A DNA stretch of 64,000 bases from Tateyamaria sp. syn59 (GCF_007995245.1 NZ_VCBA01000007.1:171008-235007); one strand, 5' to 3'. Shown: positions 46,015 to 56,629, counted from the first letter of the stretch. Numbers and translations: made by a program. Notes: a model not told the origin generated them from the letters alone.

Positions 46015-46713
46015 ATGACCGAACGCCCCCATCGCAACTTTTATGGACGCCTCAAGGGCAAGACCCTGAAGGACAGTCAGAAACGCTATCTGGATGAAGA
46101 TCTGGAGGCGTTATCGCCGGGTGCGGTGTCGTGGGAGGACAATCCTGCGCGCAATCCGCTGGATCTGGATGCGCTGTTCGGGGGCAAGCCTGTGTGGCTT
46201 GAGGTCGGCTTTGGTGGCGGTGAGCATCTGGTGCATCAGGCCGCCCAGAACCCGGATGTCGGCATTATCGGGGCGGAGCCCTATATTAACGGTGTTGCGA
46301 TGCTGCTGGGCAAGATCCGGCGGGCGGGGGTGGAGAATCTGGCCGTGCATCCCGGCGATGCGCGTGACCTGATGGACGTGCTGCCTGAGGCGTCGATTGC
46401 GCGGGCCTTTCTGCTCTATCCCGATCCGTGGCCCAAGGCGCGGCATCATCGCCGCCGCTTTGTCACGCAGGAGCACCTGGAGCCTTTGGCGCGGGTGATG
46501 CAGCCCGGGGCCATCTTTCGCGTGGCGACCGACATTCCTGACTACGTGCGCCAGACGCTGGAAGAGGTGCCGAAGGCGGGCTTTGAATGGTTGGCCGAGC
46601 GCCCGACCGATTGGCGGGAGCCTTGGGGTGACTGGATCAGCACGCGGTACGAGCAGAAGGCGCTGCGTGAGGGACGGGTGCCGCATTATCTGACGTTTCG
46701 GCGGGTTGGATAG
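46015..46713 (+). CDS. trmB: tRNA (guanine-N7-)-methyltransferase
   Basis: The 232-residue protein starts at ATG 46015 (MTERPHRNFYGRLKG). It makes m7G46 in tRNA using SAM. It has WLEVGFGGGEHL (SAM loop, ~63), YPDPWPKARHHRRRF (catalytic/tRNA-binding block, ~138) and a C-terminal TRYEQKAL. It is followed by a G/C hairpin before aroA. Confidence 0.93.
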   Translation: MTERPHRNFYGRLKGKTLKDSQKRYLDEDLEALSPGAVSWEDNPARNPLDLDALFGGKPVWLEVGFGGGEHLVHQAAQNPDVGIIGAEPYINGVAMLLGKIRRAGVENLAVHPGDARDLMDVLPEASIARAFLLYPDPWPKARHHRRRFVTQEHLEPLARVMQPGAIFRVATDIPDYVRQTLEEVPKAGFEWLAERPTDWREPWGDWISTRYEQKALREGRVPHYLTFRRVG

Positions 46714-46720
46714 GGTGTGT

Positions 46721-46735
46721 GGGGGCGCTGCCCCC
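46721..46735. repeat. G/C-rich intergenic hairpin, copy 3
   Basis: GGGGGC-GCT-GCCCCC right after trmB, followed by GTATTTTTGG at 46759. It is similar to the elements at 23865 and 42976. Confidence 0.6.
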
Positions 46736-46849
46736 GCGCGTGCCGCGCTCCCCCGTGGTATTTTTGGTCAGAAGAAACATGTGGGCGGTCTGGACGAGGT
46801 CAGATGGGCGGGGTAGGTCTGCGCCGACTTTTTCAATGCGAGCGCAAAC

Positions 46850-48199
46850 ATGTCCAGCCACGGTGATCCGATCCCTATGACCTCTTCCGCCTGTGGGCCG
46901 CTGAGCGGTGTGGCGGAGGTACCGGGCGACAAGTCGATCTCGCATCGCTCGCTCATTCTGGGCGCCATGGCGGTGGGGGAGACGACCATAACCGGGTTGC
47001 TCGAAGGGCAGGATGTGCTGGACACCGGCAAGGCCATGCAGGCCTTTGGCGCCGAGGTGATCAACCATGGTGGTGGGTCCTGGTCTGTCCATGGTGTTGG
47101 CGTTGGGGGCTTTGCGGAACCCGATCAGGTGATTGATTGCGGCAATTCCGGCACCGGTGTGCGCCTGATCATGGGGGCGATGGCGACCTCGCCCATTTCG
47201 GTGACCTTTACTGGCGACGCGAGCCTGAACGGGCGGCCCATGGCGCGGGTGACGGACCCGCTGGCGCTGTTTGGCTGTCAGGCGGTGGGCCGGGCCGGGG
47301 GGCGGTTGCCGATGACGCTTGTGGGCGCGGCTGATCCGGTGCCCGTGCGCTACACCGTGCCGGTGCCGTCGGCGCAGGTGAAGTCTGCCGTGTTGTTGGC
47401 CGGTCTGAACGCGCCGGGTGAGACTGTGGTGATCGAGGAAGAGGCGACACGCGATCATACGGAGCGGATGCTGGCGGGGTTCGGGGCCGAGATTTCGACC
47501 GAGGTGACCGACGAGGGGCGTGTCATCACCCTCAAGGGGCAGCCGGAGCTTAAGCCGCAGCATATTGATGTGCCGCGCGATCCGTCCTCGGCCGCGTTTC
47601 CGGTGTGTGCGGCGCTGATCGTGCCCGGATCGGACGTGCTGGTGCCCAATATCGGGTTGAACCCGACGCGGGCGGGGCTGTTCACCACGCTGCGCGAGAT
47701 GGGGGCTGATTTGGTGTACGAGAATGAGCGCGAGGAAGGTGGTGAGCCTGTGGCTGACCTGCGCGCGCGGTTCTCGCCCGATCTGAAGGGGATTGAGGTG
47801 CCTGCCGAGCGTGCGGCGAGCATGATTGATGAATACCCGGTGCTGTCGGTTGTGGCGTCTTTTGCCAGCGGCGAGACCCATATGCCGGGGGTGAAGGAAT
47901 TGCGGGTCAAGGAGAGTGACCGGATTGACGCCATGGCCGTTGGTTTGCGCGCAGCGGGCGTGACGGTTGAGGATGGGCCGGATTGGTGGACTGTCACGGG
48001 CCTTGGCCATGGTCATGTAACCGGAGGCGTGACCTGTGCGAGCCATCTGGATCACCGGATTGCGATGTCGTTCCTTGTCATGGGTATGGCGACGCAGAAG
48101 CCGATGAGCGTGGATGATGGCGGGCCGATTGCGACCTCCTTCCCGATCTTCGAGGCGCTGATGGGTGGGCTGGGTGCCGACATTCAGCGCGGCGGGTGA
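46850..48199 (+). CDS. aroA: 3-phosphoshikimate 1-carboxyvinyltransferase (EPSP synthase)
   Basis: The 449-residue enzyme of the shikimate pathway has the two signatures: [18 protein letters not shown] (~24) and [12 protein letters not shown], plus ESDRIDAMA and [13 protein letters not shown]. The spacing is of the class II bacterial type with Ala at the glyphosate-site neighbour, as seen in several alphaproteobacteria (inference). It overlaps cmk by one base. Confidence 0.95.
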   Translation: MSSHGDPIPMTSSACGPLSGVAEVPGDKSISHRSLILGAMAVGETTITGLLEGQDVLDTGKAMQAFGAEVINHGGGSWSVHGVGVGGFAEPDQVIDCGNSGTGVRLIMGAMATSPISVTFTGDASLNGRPMARVTDPLALFGCQAVGRAGGRLPMTLVGAADPVPVRYTVPVPSAQVKSAVLLAGLNAPGETVVIEEEATRDHTERMLAGFGAEISTEVTDEGRVITLKGQPELKPQHIDVPRDPSSAAFPVCAALIVPGSDVLVPNIGLNPTRAGLFTTLREMGADLVYENEREEGGEPVADLRARFSPDLKGIEVPAERAASMIDEYPVLSVVASFASGETHMPGVKELRVKESDRIDAMAVGLRAAGVTVEDGPDWWTVTGLGHGHVTGGVTCASHLDHRIAMSFLVMGMATQKPMSVDDGGPIATSFPIFEALMGGLGADIQRGG

Positions 48200-48828
48200 T
48201 GTCGGCGCTGGTGTTTACCGTTGCCATTGACGGGCCTGCGGCGGCCGGCAAAGGCACCATCGCGCGTGCTGTTGCAGAGCATTTCGGGTTTGCGCATCTG
48301 GATACCGGGCTTTTGTACCGTGCCGTTGGGGCGTTGACGCTGGACGGGGCCGATCCGGTGGCGGCGGCGCGGGCGCTGGACCCGATTGCGCTGGAAGACG
48401 GACGGTTGCGCACGGCGGAGGTGGCGCAGGCCGCGAGCCGGGTGGCTGTGATTGCGGAGGTGCGGGCGGCGCTACTGGACTTTCAGCGCGCCTTTGCGCG
48501 GCGGTCCGGCGGTGCGGTGCTGGATGGGCGCGACATTTGCACAGTCATTTATCCCGATGCCGAAGCGCAGCTTTTCGTGACGGCGAGCGCTGAGGTGCGT
48601 GCGGAGCGGCGCTGGAAAGAGTTGCGGGAGAAGGGTGATGACCGGTCGCTGGCCGAGGTGTTGGAGGATGTGCGGGCCCGTGATGCGCGCGACAGTGAGC
48701 GTGAGGCGGCGCCGATGCGGCCCGCGGATGGGGCGCTGTTGCTGGACACCTCGGAGATGTCGATTGAAGAGGCTGTGGACGCGGCCATCGCGCATGTGGA
48801 GGCGAAGGGCGGGATACCCCGGGCCTAG
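48199..48828 (+). CDS. cmk: Cytidylate kinase
   Basis: The 209-residue kinase has the P-loop [11 protein letters not shown] (~10), [13 protein letters not shown] (~112) and the lid [13 protein letters not shown]. It phosphorylates CMP and dCMP. The ATG at 48199 overlaps the aroA stop (TGATG), so aroA and cmk are coupled. It is slightly shorter than the E. coli form. Confidence 0.92.
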   Translation: MSALVFTVAIDGPAAAGKGTIARAVAEHFGFAHLDTGLLYRAVGALTLDGADPVAAARALDPIALEDGRLRTAEVAQAASRVAVIAEVRAALLDFQRAFARRSGGAVLDGRDICTVIYPDAEAQLFVTASAEVRAERRWKELREKGDDRSLAEVLEDVRARDARDSEREAAPMRPADGALLLDTSEMSIEEAVDAAIAHVEAKGGIPRA

Positions 48829-49259
48829 GTTTGCAGGGCGTTGTTCAGTTCGGTGGAATCGACAATCACATATGACGTGAAATGGACCTTCCATGACCCG
48901 TCCGGCTGGCGCTTGATCAGCGAAAAGGCCGGGTAGGGTTCCTGGACCAGAATATCGCGGCTGATGAGGCGTGTTTCATGGGTGGCGGCCACTTCGTCCG
49001 GGGACCGGAAGCTGGCGGACACGCAATGGCGGGCCATCATCGTGACTTGCTGTTTCACGAGATGCCCGTGCACGGCATCGAATGTCGTCCTCAGGCTGTT
49101 CCGCGATCCGATGACATTCTGGCCGTTCACCGTCTCGACGGTGTAGGGGAGGCTGAAGCACGCCGCGAATGTCTCGAACGCGCCGGACAGGAGGGCGTCG
49201 CCCGTCTTTGCGAGCAGTGTTTCCGAGATATCGGATGGGGAGGCAGTGGTCTGAATCAA
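48825..49259 (-). CDS. NTF2/SnoaL-like protein of unknown function
   Basis: The 144-residue protein has an N-terminal helix followed by a curved-sheet pattern ([39 protein letters not shown] and [20 protein letters not shown]), as in NTF2-like proteins. No catalytic Asp-His pair is certain. Its stop overlaps the cmk stop tail-to-tail by 4 bases. It lies downstream of trpA on the same strand. Confidence 0.6.
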   Translation of the reverse strand: MIQTTASPSDISETLLAKTGDALLSGAFETFAACFSLPYTVETVNGQNVIGSRNSLRTTFDAVHGHLVKQQVTMMARHCVSASFRSPDEVAATHETRLISRDILVQEPYPAFSLIKRQPDGSWKVHFTSYVIVDSTELNNALQT

Positions 49260-49368
49260 GGCGTATAGGTCTTCGGTCTTGGGCCGAACATTGCCGCATT
49301 CAGACGAAAATTCAATAATTACATACGTTTCCCGTATAGAGGGAGCGATTTCGGCAGAGACTTGCTGG

Positions 49369-50163
49369 CTATGCCGTGTGTGCGCCGTCGGCCAGGCTTT
49401 TCACAAATTCCAGAACGCTGTCGACGCTGTCGCCTGCGCCGATCTTGCTGACGATGGCGGAACCGACGACGGCACCATCGGCAACGGACGCGATGGCGCG
49501 CGACTTTTCCGGTGTGTTGATACCGAAGCCAACGATGATGGGCAGGTCTGTGGCCGACTTGATGCGCGCGACCTCGGGGCCGACATCCCCGGCCTCAGCC
49601 TCGGCCGCGCCTGTGATCCCAGTGATCGAGACGTAGTAGACAAAGCCCGAAGTGTTTTGCAGCACGCGCGGCAAGCGCTTGTCATCCGTGGTCGGCGTGG
49701 CGAGCCGGATGAAGTTGAGGCCCGCGGCCTGGGCCGGGATGCACAACTCGCTGTCTTCTTCGGGGGGCAGGTCGACGACGATCAGGCCGTCGATCCCGGC
49801 CTCTTTGGCCTGAGCCAGAAACGTGTCCACGCCGCGCGAATAGATCGGGTTGTAATAGCCCATCAGCACGATGGGGGTCGTATTGTCCGTTTCACGGAAC
49901 GCACGCGCCAGATCTAGCGTGCGGTCAAGGGTCATGCCCGCCTCGAGCGCCCGTTGGCCTGCGAGTTGGATGGTGGGCCCGTCGGCCATGGGGTCCGTGA
50001 AGGGCAGGCCCAGTTCGATCACGTCGACGCCAGCGCCCGGCAGGCCCTTTACGATCGCAAGGGACGTGTCGTACTCCGGGTCGCCTGCCATGATGTAAGA
50101 CACGAAAGCCTTGCGGCCTTCGGCCTTGAGGGCGGCGAATTTGGCGTCGATCCGGGTTGTCAT
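49369..50163 (-). CDS. trpA: Tryptophan synthase alpha chain
   Basis: The 264-residue TIM barrel cleaves indole-glycerol phosphate. The catalytic Glu is in [16 protein letters not shown] (Glu ~50, Asp ~61), with [26 protein letters not shown] and [10 protein letters not shown] (phosphate loop). It starts at ATG 50163 with GGAGAG upstream. It is separated from trpB by 14 kb. Confidence 0.95.
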   Translation of the reverse strand: MTTRIDAKFAALKAEGRKAFVSYIMAGDPEYDTSLAIVKGLPGAGVDVIELGLPFTDPMADGPTIQLAGQRALEAGMTLDRTLDLARAFRETDNTTPIVLMGYYNPIYSRGVDTFLAQAKEAGIDGLIVVDLPPEEDSELCIPAQAAGLNFIRLATPTTDDKRLPRVLQNTSGFVYYVSITGITGAAEAEAGDVGPEVARIKSATDLPIIVGFGINTPEKSRAIASVADGAVVGSAIVSKIGAGDSVDSVLEFVKSLADGAHTA

Positions 50164-50224
50164 CCTGCTCTCCATTAAGCGTTCCGCTGTCCCTGCCAAA
50201 GCGGTGCGGGAAAGGCAAGCGCCG

Positions 50225-50710
50225 TCAGAAGCGGAAATGGTACCTGATGTTGTAAACGTTCATGCCGGGGTTGTCGTCGGCCAGGCTCGCGTTCGATTTG
50301 TGCGAGATGGAGGCCGAGATCGCGTGGCCGTTGTCGAACTGATAGCCCACGCCTAAAAGGGACCGGATTTCGAAAGACGAGCCAAGGTCATTGCCGGCTG
50401 TCCCCTCTTCGAACAAGCCGGGCATGATGCTGTTGTCGATGAACCAGCCGCTCTGCCACTGCCAGCGCGACCAGATCCCGCCGCCGATAAAAGCGTCGCC
50501 CTCGGCAGAGAGACCCAGATTGGCGCCCCATGCCACGGACAGTACCCGCTTTTGGATAAAAGGCGTATGGCGGTACTCAAGGTCGAACGCAGCGCTGTCC
50601 GTACCCTGATCCCCGAAATCGGTGGAGCCAAGCCCCACGGTCCATTCCTGTGCCATTGCCCCGGTTACGCTGAAAAGGAGAACGAAAATCGCAATGTAAA
50701 TGCGGGTCAT
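50225..50710 (-). CDS. pagL: Lipid A 3-O-deacylase PagL-like (acyloxyacyl hydrolase)
   Basis: The 161-residue outer-membrane beta-barrel enzyme has a signal peptide (residues 1-20, ending AMAQ). The catalytic block [15 protein letters not shown] contains the His-x-Ser-Asn arrangement of PagL, and the chain ends in Phe as barrel proteins do (NIRYHFRF). It removes the 3-acyl chain of lipid A. Confidence 0.83.
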   Translation of the reverse strand: MTRIYIAIFVLLFSVTGAMAQEWTVGLGSTDFGDQGTDSAAFDLEYRHTPFIQKRVLSVAWGANLGLSAEGDAFIGGGIWSRWQWQSGWFIDNSIMPGLFEEGTAGNDLGSSFEIRSLLGVGYQFDNGHAISASISHKSNASLADDNPGMNVYNIRYHFRF

Positions 50711-50902
50711 GGTACTGATCCTGCGTCGCTATTATCACTTCGGCGCCGTATGGGCGCACTGAGCCCGCAACCTGCGACGGGGCTGGGGATAAATACAATT
50801 CCTTTCAACGTGCCGCGGCCCGTTTTTTGCAAACCTGTCACCGCCTTGCACCTGTTGTTGGTCCTGCTAGAAGCGGCGCACGTGCACAGAAGGATGGATC
50901 CG

Positions 50903-52000
50903 ATGGGTTTCAAGATGGGTATCGTGGGCCTGCCGAATGTCGGCAAATCGACACTGTTCAACGCGTTGACCAAAACGGCGGCTGCGCAGGCCGCAAATTT
51001 TCCCTTTTGCACGATCGAACCCAATGTGGGCGAGGTCGCGGTGCCGGATGCGCGGTTGGACAAGCTGGCAGGCATTGCCGCGTCAAAGCAGATCATCCCG
51101 ACGCGCATGACTTTCGTGGATATCGCTGGTCTCGTCAAAGGTGCGTCCAAAGGCGAAGGCTTGGGCAACCAGTTTCTGGCCAACATTCGCGAGGTCGATG
51201 CCATTGCCCATGTGCTGCGCTGTTTTGAAGATGGCGATGTCACCCATGTCGAAGGCCGTGTCGATCCTGTCGCCGATGCCGAGACCATCGAGACCGAGCT
51301 GATGCTGGCCGACATCGAAAGCCTCGAAAAGCGCCTTCAGAACATCGTGCGCAAGGTGCGCGGGGGCGACAAGGAGGCGGTGCAGCAGGAACGGCTCATG
51401 AAATTGGCGCTTAAAGCCCTTGAAGACGGCCAACCGGCCCGCGTCGTCGAGATTGATGACGAGGACGCAAAGGCGTGGTCCATGCTGCAACTGCTGACAA
51501 CCAAGCCGGTTCTTTATGTCTGCAACGTGGGCGAGGAAGAAGCCGCCGGAGGCAATGCACATTCTGCCAAGGTCGCAGACATGGCCGCAGCGCAGGGCAA
51601 CAGCCACGTGGTCATATCGGCTCAGATCGAGGAAGAGATCAGCCAGCTGGAAGACGACGAAGCCCAGATGTTCCTCGAAGAGATGGGCTTGACCGAAGCG
51701 GGCCTCGACCGGTTGATCCGCGCAGGCTACGAACTCTTGCACCTTGAAACCTATTTCACTGTCGGACCGAAAGAGGCGCGGGCCTGGACCATCAAGTCGG
51801 GCACTTCGGCGCCGAAGGCTGCCGGCGTGATCCACGGCGACTTCGAAAAGGGGTTCATCCGCGCCGAAACCATCGCCTACGACGATTTTGTAGATTTGGG
51901 TGGGGAACAGGCGGCCAAGGATGCGGGGAAGATGCGGGCTGAGGGCAAGGCATACATCGTCAAGGACGGCGACGTGATGCACTTCCTTTTCAATACCTAA
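50903..52000 (+). CDS. ychF: Obg-like ATPase YchF (redox-regulated ATPase)
   Basis: The 365-residue protein starts at ATG 50903 ([17 protein letters not shown]), with AAGG 10-13 bases upstream; an earlier ATG at 50894 lacks room. It has the P-loop [34 protein letters not shown] (G3), a YVCNVGEEE element replacing the usual GTP-specific NKxD and the C-terminal TGS-type domain ([13 protein letters not shown]). YchF prefers ATP and works at ribosomes under stress. Confidence 0.95.
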   Translation: MGFKMGIVGLPNVGKSTLFNALTKTAAAQAANFPFCTIEPNVGEVAVPDARLDKLAGIAASKQIIPTRMTFVDIAGLVKGASKGEGLGNQFLANIREVDAIAHVLRCFEDGDVTHVEGRVDPVADAETIETELMLADIESLEKRLQNIVRKVRGGDKEAVQQERLMKLALKALEDGQPARVVEIDDEDAKAWSMLQLLTTKPVLYVCNVGEEEAAGGNAHSAKVADMAAAQGNSHVVISAQIEEEISQLEDDEAQMFLEEMGLTEAGLDRLIRAGYELLHLETYFTVGPKEARAWTIKSGTSAPKAAGVIHGDFEKGFIRAETIAYDDFVDLGGEQAAKDAGKMRAEGKAYIVKDGDVMHFLFNT

Positions 52001-52438
52001 CAGACTCGCGTTACGAATAGTTCGTTGGCGGTCACAATGTGCATGGATGCGGTCTGTTATGCTGTCCCAGGCAGTGAATTAAAAAGGGCCCATCCAAACT
52101 CGTTGTGTGGGTGCCAGGCTTGTATTGTCACGCAGTGTCGATCTGCTGGCCCGCTACCACAAATACAAAGGCTATTTCCAAAGAGGCCGTCTATGCAGCA
52201 TATGCTCAAGCATCTGGCGGCGTGAGCGACTACACCGGCGGCTCTGTTGGCCATGTCCAGCGCTGTGTATTTCAAGAGAAACTATGACAATAGATGGCCG
52301 CCGGAATTTGGCCGGCTCTCTCAGCCGACAGAGGCGTCGCGCAGATGACGGCGACATACAGAACACACGGCATTTCTGTTTGTAAGCAAAAGCATTCCCG
52401 CCTTGCACGTCTGTGCCCACTTCGTTAGAGCGGTCAAC
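52001..52438. other. 438-base intergenic region before tRNA-Ser
   Basis: No gene is convincing; the short open frames do not resemble proteins. It separates the conserved ychF end from the start of the accessory region and presumably holds the tRNA promoter, though I cannot point to clear -35/-10 boxes. Confidence 0.4.
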
Positions 52439-52528
52439 GGAGACGTGGCCGAGTGGTCGAAGGCGCTCCCCTGCTAAGGGAGTAGGCGGGAAACCGTCTC
52501 GAGGGTTCGAATCCCTTCGTCTCCGCCA
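52439..52528 (+). tRNA. tRNA-Ser(GCT)
   Basis: The 90-base gene including an encoded CCA has acceptor stem GGAGACG/CGTCTCC, a D-loop (TGGCCGAGTGGTCGAAGGC), anticodon stem-loop CTCCCCTGCTAAGGGAG with anticodon GCT, a long variable arm and a T-arm GAGGGTTCGAATCCCTT. The class II long variable arm fits serine. A broken tyrosine-recombinase gene lies 180 bases downstream, a common arrangement for an integration site at a tRNA. Confidence 0.95.
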
Positions 52529-52707
52529 TCTACCAATTGTAAGTATTCATGATCGCTTAGGTGGCATTAGTTATCTTCATGTAAAGCATGAATAAATCAG
52601 TTTCGTCATTGCGTTTGGCTTGGTTTCGATTACTCTCAATCATGCTCACTTGGTGGTATGAATCATGGTATAATAGTGGCTCTTCAGAGTGGTAAATTGA
52701 CAAAAAC

Positions 52708-53568
52708 TTGGTTCGAACCCTAGGGTCGGGCCGCCACGGTGACGGGAATGGTCTCTATTTGGTTGTCGATCCGTCCGGGGCGCGCCGCTGGATTGTACGC
52801 GTCACCGTGAAGGGGCAGCGGAACAAACAAGGCAAACCGCTACGTACTGACTTTGGTCTCGGTGGAGCAGACATCGTTACGCTGAACCAAGCCAGGGACC
52901 GTGCTCTAGAGTACCGGCGAATGGCGAAGCAAGGGATTAACCCACGCTACAACGCCAGCCAAGAAATTCCATGTTTCGAGGAGATCGCCCGCCAAGTCCA
53001 TATCGAACGCCTGCCGACTTGGAAGAATCCTAAGCATGGTCAGCAGTGGATCAATACTCTTGCAGAGTATGCCTTTCCGAAGATCGGCCGATTGCCCGTC
53101 TCAGAGGTAGGTCAGCCTGAAGTGCTTCAGGTACTGTTGCCGGTTTGGACTGAGAAACACGAGACCGCCAAACGCCTCGCACAGCGGATTAAAGCCGTTC
53201 TCGATGTAGCAAAGTCGAAGGGTTTCCGTAACGGCGAAAACCCGGTCGCTACGATCCGCGACGCGCGTGTGCTGCCCCAGGTCAAGCAAAAGGTGCAACA
53301 TCATAAGGCCATGGACTGGAAAGACGTGCCCGCGTTCTATGCCCAACTGGCCACAAAAGACGCAATGGCAGCGAAGGCGCTTATGTTCACCTGCCTAACT
53401 GCCAGCCGTACCAGCGAAGTTCTTCAAGCTCGTTGAGAAGAGTTTGATTTTGAACAGCAGATGTGGACCGTGCCCGCAGCCCGAATGAAAGCTGACAAGG
53501 AGCATCGGGTGCCCCTCAGTGCCCAAATGCTGTCCATTAACGAGCGGTTCAATGGCACATTGCGCTAG
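52708..53568 (+). pseudogene. Tyrosine recombinase/integrase remnant (left end of island)
   Basis: The open frame from a TTG at 52708 shows the N-terminal integrase arm domain (GRHGDGNGLYLVVDPSGARRW) and core-binding domain, then stops at TGA 53434-53436. The same frame continues past it with EEFDFEQQMWTVPAARM and KEHRVPLSAQ to a TAG at 53566. The first stop probably replaces a Trp codon (TGG). The catalytic C-terminus (His-x-x-Arg ... Tyr) is missing. The N-terminus also lacks a normal ATG start. It is related to P4-type integrases next to tRNA genes. Confidence 0.8.
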
Positions 53569-53749
53569 GAGCATTCTCAACGTGAAGTGGTTCACGACCA
53601 CCAAGCAAGCCTAGTTTTTAATCAACCAATGGCTCAGACAGTACAACCACACCCGACCACATCAGGCGCTCAACATCCGTACACCCGTTCCAGAAACACT
53701 ATTAGAGAAAGCCCAAATCAGTGGCCCGGAAACAGGGGGCTAGACAGTA

Positions 53750-54607
53750 TTGGCGGCGTTCAGTTCCGGGAGCCAAGACGACACTGTGGAGACGGAGTTA
53801 GGGACAGCAGAAGCGGCAAGAACTGCGGTTTCCGACGCATTCACCTTTCCCTTCAGCCAGGACATCATTGGCGTGAACAGTCTGGATGGGACCTACGACC
53901 TCAGTTTGGACACCTTCGGCGCAGGCATGACACCACCATTTGAACGGCTTTATGAGCCTACACTGGTGACCGCGGGCGCTCGACAGATGAACCTGTCCAA
54001 TGTCCCAAGCAAATGCGATCTGAACGGCGACGGTATTCTGGATCAATATCGGATGACAGCAGCCTATGCAGATGTTGATCGGCCAATTGCGGTGCTTAGC
54101 GTGACGCCGACAAAACTGCTGCCAACGTCCGAACCCAAAATCGTTCGGATCGGCCGGGGCTAGGCCTCCATGACCTGGGTCCTGAGAGCGGAAGACAAGC
54201 ACGAGACGACGGGTGAGTTCAACTACAACACAACAGTTTCTGCCACTCTGACGGCGGAGAAAAAGATTCTTGGAATTGGGGCATCCGCGTCCGTGACCAC
54301 ATCGGTTGAGGCCGGTGGCTCCTTTAGCACAACCAATAGCTTTACCGTGGCAAACGAGGTGCGCGACACCTACACAATTCCAGCAGGCGCATATGAGCCT
54401 GGCACCCTGGTGAACTATGGCTTCCATATGATCGTAGGCGACGTAGATTTTGTGCAACACACCCTATACATCGCCGAAATCACTAACGCGGCAAACGGAG
54501 CCCGGGACTTTATCAGCTTCCAAGGCTTCAATCGGGAAACCATCAAAGATCACTATGCCGGTCTTGTGGTGACCGACTACGACGTCAACAATGCCCCGTT
54601 GGGTTAA
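53750..54607 (+). pseudogene. Broken copy of the aerolysin-like protein family
   Basis: The frame from 53750 to TAG 54161-54163 and the frame from 54164 to 54607 are the same frame; the TAG replaces the Glu codon of the aligned position in the intact relative at 55009 (IGQGEAST). The N-terminal ~170 residues of the relative are absent. Kept parts include the Asp-rich loop CDLNGDGILDQY and the strand block EVRDTYTIPAGAYEPG. It may be an old duplicate. The gap before it (53569-53749) holds no recognisable gene. Confidence 0.78.
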
Positions 54608-55008
54608 GACATCCTAGGTCTTGCATAACAGGCACACAAAAAGGGACAGAGCGAACACATCGCTCTGTCCAATCCATGTCTTGCGCGCTACCAGCGCCTT
54701 GCCCCGCGATCATGCACCGAAGCAGGCGCCCCACAAAAATTTGCCGAAACACCGCGTCCGAAGAAACGCGATGCGGGAGCGCACCCGGCAAAAACCGGCG
54801 TGCTCTCTATCGAAAAACCAACGTTTTTGCGCACAAAAAGCTAACTAAGGGTTGTGTTATCACTTTCACGCCACCCCAGGCCGCAATCCGTCGCAAGATC
54901 TTGCTCATGCGCTGACCTGACCTTAGCCCGACATCTAATCAGCATTTTTCAAGCTCAAAATGCAAGCGCGAGGGCCATTCTCCTCTTCACAACTTCAATT
55001 GACGACGC
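54608..55008. other. 401-base intergenic region between the two aerolysin-like genes
   Basis: It contains the hairpin at 54644-54670; otherwise I see no gene or clear promoter. Confidence 0.4.
54644..54670 (-). terminator. Perfect 11-bp hairpin, terminator-like on the minus strand
   Basis: Arms GGACAGAGCGA and TCGCTCTGTCC with loop ACACA. The T-run (CTTTTTG on the minus strand) follows the minus-strand reading, but the only gene nearby is the plus-strand pseudogene. It may be a bidirectional or transferred element. Confidence 0.6.
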
Positions 55009-56373
55009 ATGTTCAAAAGGAAAATGCAAACGCCACTCGACGCACTACAAAACGCCGACGACACCTTCGTATTCCGCGCGGGCCTCCATCATCAAACCCC
55101 GGACGCGGCGACCGCAGGTCAACACGTGCTGGCCCAATCGCTGCTCGCGCGCGGTATCAACGAAACGGACTTCACCGACGCACAGACAGACACACTTGCC
55201 GAATTTGCAGAACTCCTTGATCTGGCGCAGGCGGCTGTCATAGCGACGGGCGCAGACGTGGTCGCTGCGCTCGGCGATGCGGTGGATGTCACGTTCGTCG
55301 AAGACTTTCCCGCCACCGATGGCACAAAACTGGATGGCGCGGCCACCGAAGACGGGCGCATTTTCCTCGATGCTAACCTCACCGGCGCCTCTTTACAGGC
55401 AATATTGACCGAGGAAGTTGCCTTCTGCGAAGCATTCGCAACCGCCTCGCAGGGTGATTTCGACGCTGAGGTTGTCGCGCGGCTGACTGGCGGAACAGAT
55501 ACAAAAGCTTTGGCGCCTTTCATGTCTGAGAATGACACGGTCCAAACAGAGTTCGGAACCGCCCAAGCTGGATCTCGAACACCCGCTGGATCCGAAGGAA
55601 ACGCCTTTGCGTCGGCTATCGTCTTTCCCAATGGGTTGATCGGCTACGATCGTGTTCAGACGAGGTTCGACGAACTGGCCCCGATCGAACGGTTGGATGA
55701 ACCAAATCTGGTCACTCTCGGCGCGAGGGACCTGGATATTTCCGATGCGCATTGCAAGTTCGACTTGAACAACGACGGAGTGCTGGACCAATACAAGATG
55801 AAAGCAGCCTACGCCAACGTGAACGGGGACCTGCGCGTTCTCGACGTGCGACCGACCAAGCTGATCCCGACGTCCGAGTCCAACTCCATCCTAATTGGCC
55901 AGGGCGAAGCATCGACCACATGGGTGCTGGGCGAAGAACAGACCCACACCACCGCGTCCGAATACAACTGGAACCTTTCCGTCGCCTCGACGATCGAAGC
56001 CTCTGGCGAGTTTCTGGGGATCGGTGCATCCGCATCGTTGACGACAACCGGGGGCACGGGCGGTTCTGTGACACGAACCAACAGTTTTACTGTCGTAAAC
56101 GAGGTGCGCGACACCTACACCATCCCTGCGGGTGCCTATGAGCCGGGCACGCTGGTCAATTACGGCTTCCACGTCGTCACGGCCGATGTCGATGTTCTCG
56201 AGTATACGCTATACATCCTCGAGATCACGAACGCCGTTGAAGGGTCCGAGGATCACGTGGACTTCTTCGGCATTGGCACCGGCACACTTGACGACCACTA
56301 CTCAGGTCTCGTCGTGACAGATTATGACATCAACAACCGCCCCTTTGAGGACAATGCGTTAACGCTCGTGTAA
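55009..56373 (+). CDS. Aerolysin-like protein family member
   Basis: This 454-residue protein (or 449 from the ATG at 55024, which has AAGGA closer upstream) has no signal peptide. It has an N-terminal mixed domain (DVTFVEDFP ... ILTEEVAFCEAF ... GDFDAEVVARL), an EF-like loop CKFDLNNDGVLDQYKM (~250), then a Ser/Thr-rich alternating strand region (ASEYNWNLSVASTIEASGEF, SASLTTTGGTGGSVTRTNSF) and a conserved EVRDTYTIPAGAYEPG block. The alternating strands resemble the membrane-inserting beta-hairpin of aerolysin/ETX-MTX2 proteins (inference). The N-domain resembles a reduced metalloprotease-like fold that has lost its His. Target unknown. Confidence 0.62.
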   Translation: MFKRKMQTPLDALQNADDTFVFRAGLHHQTPDAATAGQHVLAQSLLARGINETDFTDAQTDTLAEFAELLDLAQAAVIATGADVVAALGDAVDVTFVEDFPATDGTKLDGAATEDGRIFLDANLTGASLQAILTEEVAFCEAFATASQGDFDAEVVARLTGGTDTKALAPFMSENDTVQTEFGTAQAGSRTPAGSEGNAFASAIVFPNGLIGYDRVQTRFDELAPIERLDEPNLVTLGARDLDISDAHCKFDLNNDGVLDQYKMKAAYANVNGDLRVLDVRPTKLIPTSESNSILIGQGEASTTWVLGEEQTHTTASEYNWNLSVASTIEASGEFLGIGASASLTTTGGTGGSVTRTNSFTVVNEVRDTYTIPAGAYEPGTLVNYGFHVVTADVDVLEYTLYILEITNAVEGSEDHVDFFGIGTGTLDDHYSGLVVTDYDINNRPFEDNALTLV

Positions 56374-56467
56374 CGCGCCGCGCAACCGGGAAGAGTGTGA
56401 CTGCCGCGCTCTTTCCGCACGGCGGTTTGCGAAAACTGGACCTGCGGGAGTTCCGGGCACCGCCGTA

Positions 56468-56510
56468 TGTCAAATTTTAATTACGTTGTATGTGTAAACT
56501 AAAAATGACA
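56468..56510 (+). promoter_or_regulatory. Tandem PpsR/CrtJ-type operator upstream of pucB
   Basis: A perfect TGT-N12-ACA lies at 56493-56510, and a second TGT-N12-ACG lies at 56468-56485, 7 bases away. Tandem sites about 8 bases apart are the known arrangement for the photosynthesis repressor PpsR/CrtJ. They lie 120-162 bases before pucB, so oxygen/light repression of the puc operon is likely. Confidence 0.8.
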
Positions 56511-56629
56511 TTATCGAAGAATCGGCTACACATCTTCGCGGTGTGGTCGTGGATCCACGATGGTGGGTGCGGTTCGTCTCCGCGTGACCGCCCGACCGGT
56601 CCTAAAACCAACCATGGAGGAAATTGGAC

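Noticed and set aside
46637..48055. A 472-residue minus-strand frame over aroA
   Set aside because: It is antisense to aroA and very rich in Arg/His, with no domain.
56573..56583. TTCGTCTCCGC, an 11-base match to the tRNA-Ser 3' end, as a possible right attachment site
   Set aside because: The match is short, lies inside the puc leader and has no integrase beside it; it may be chance.
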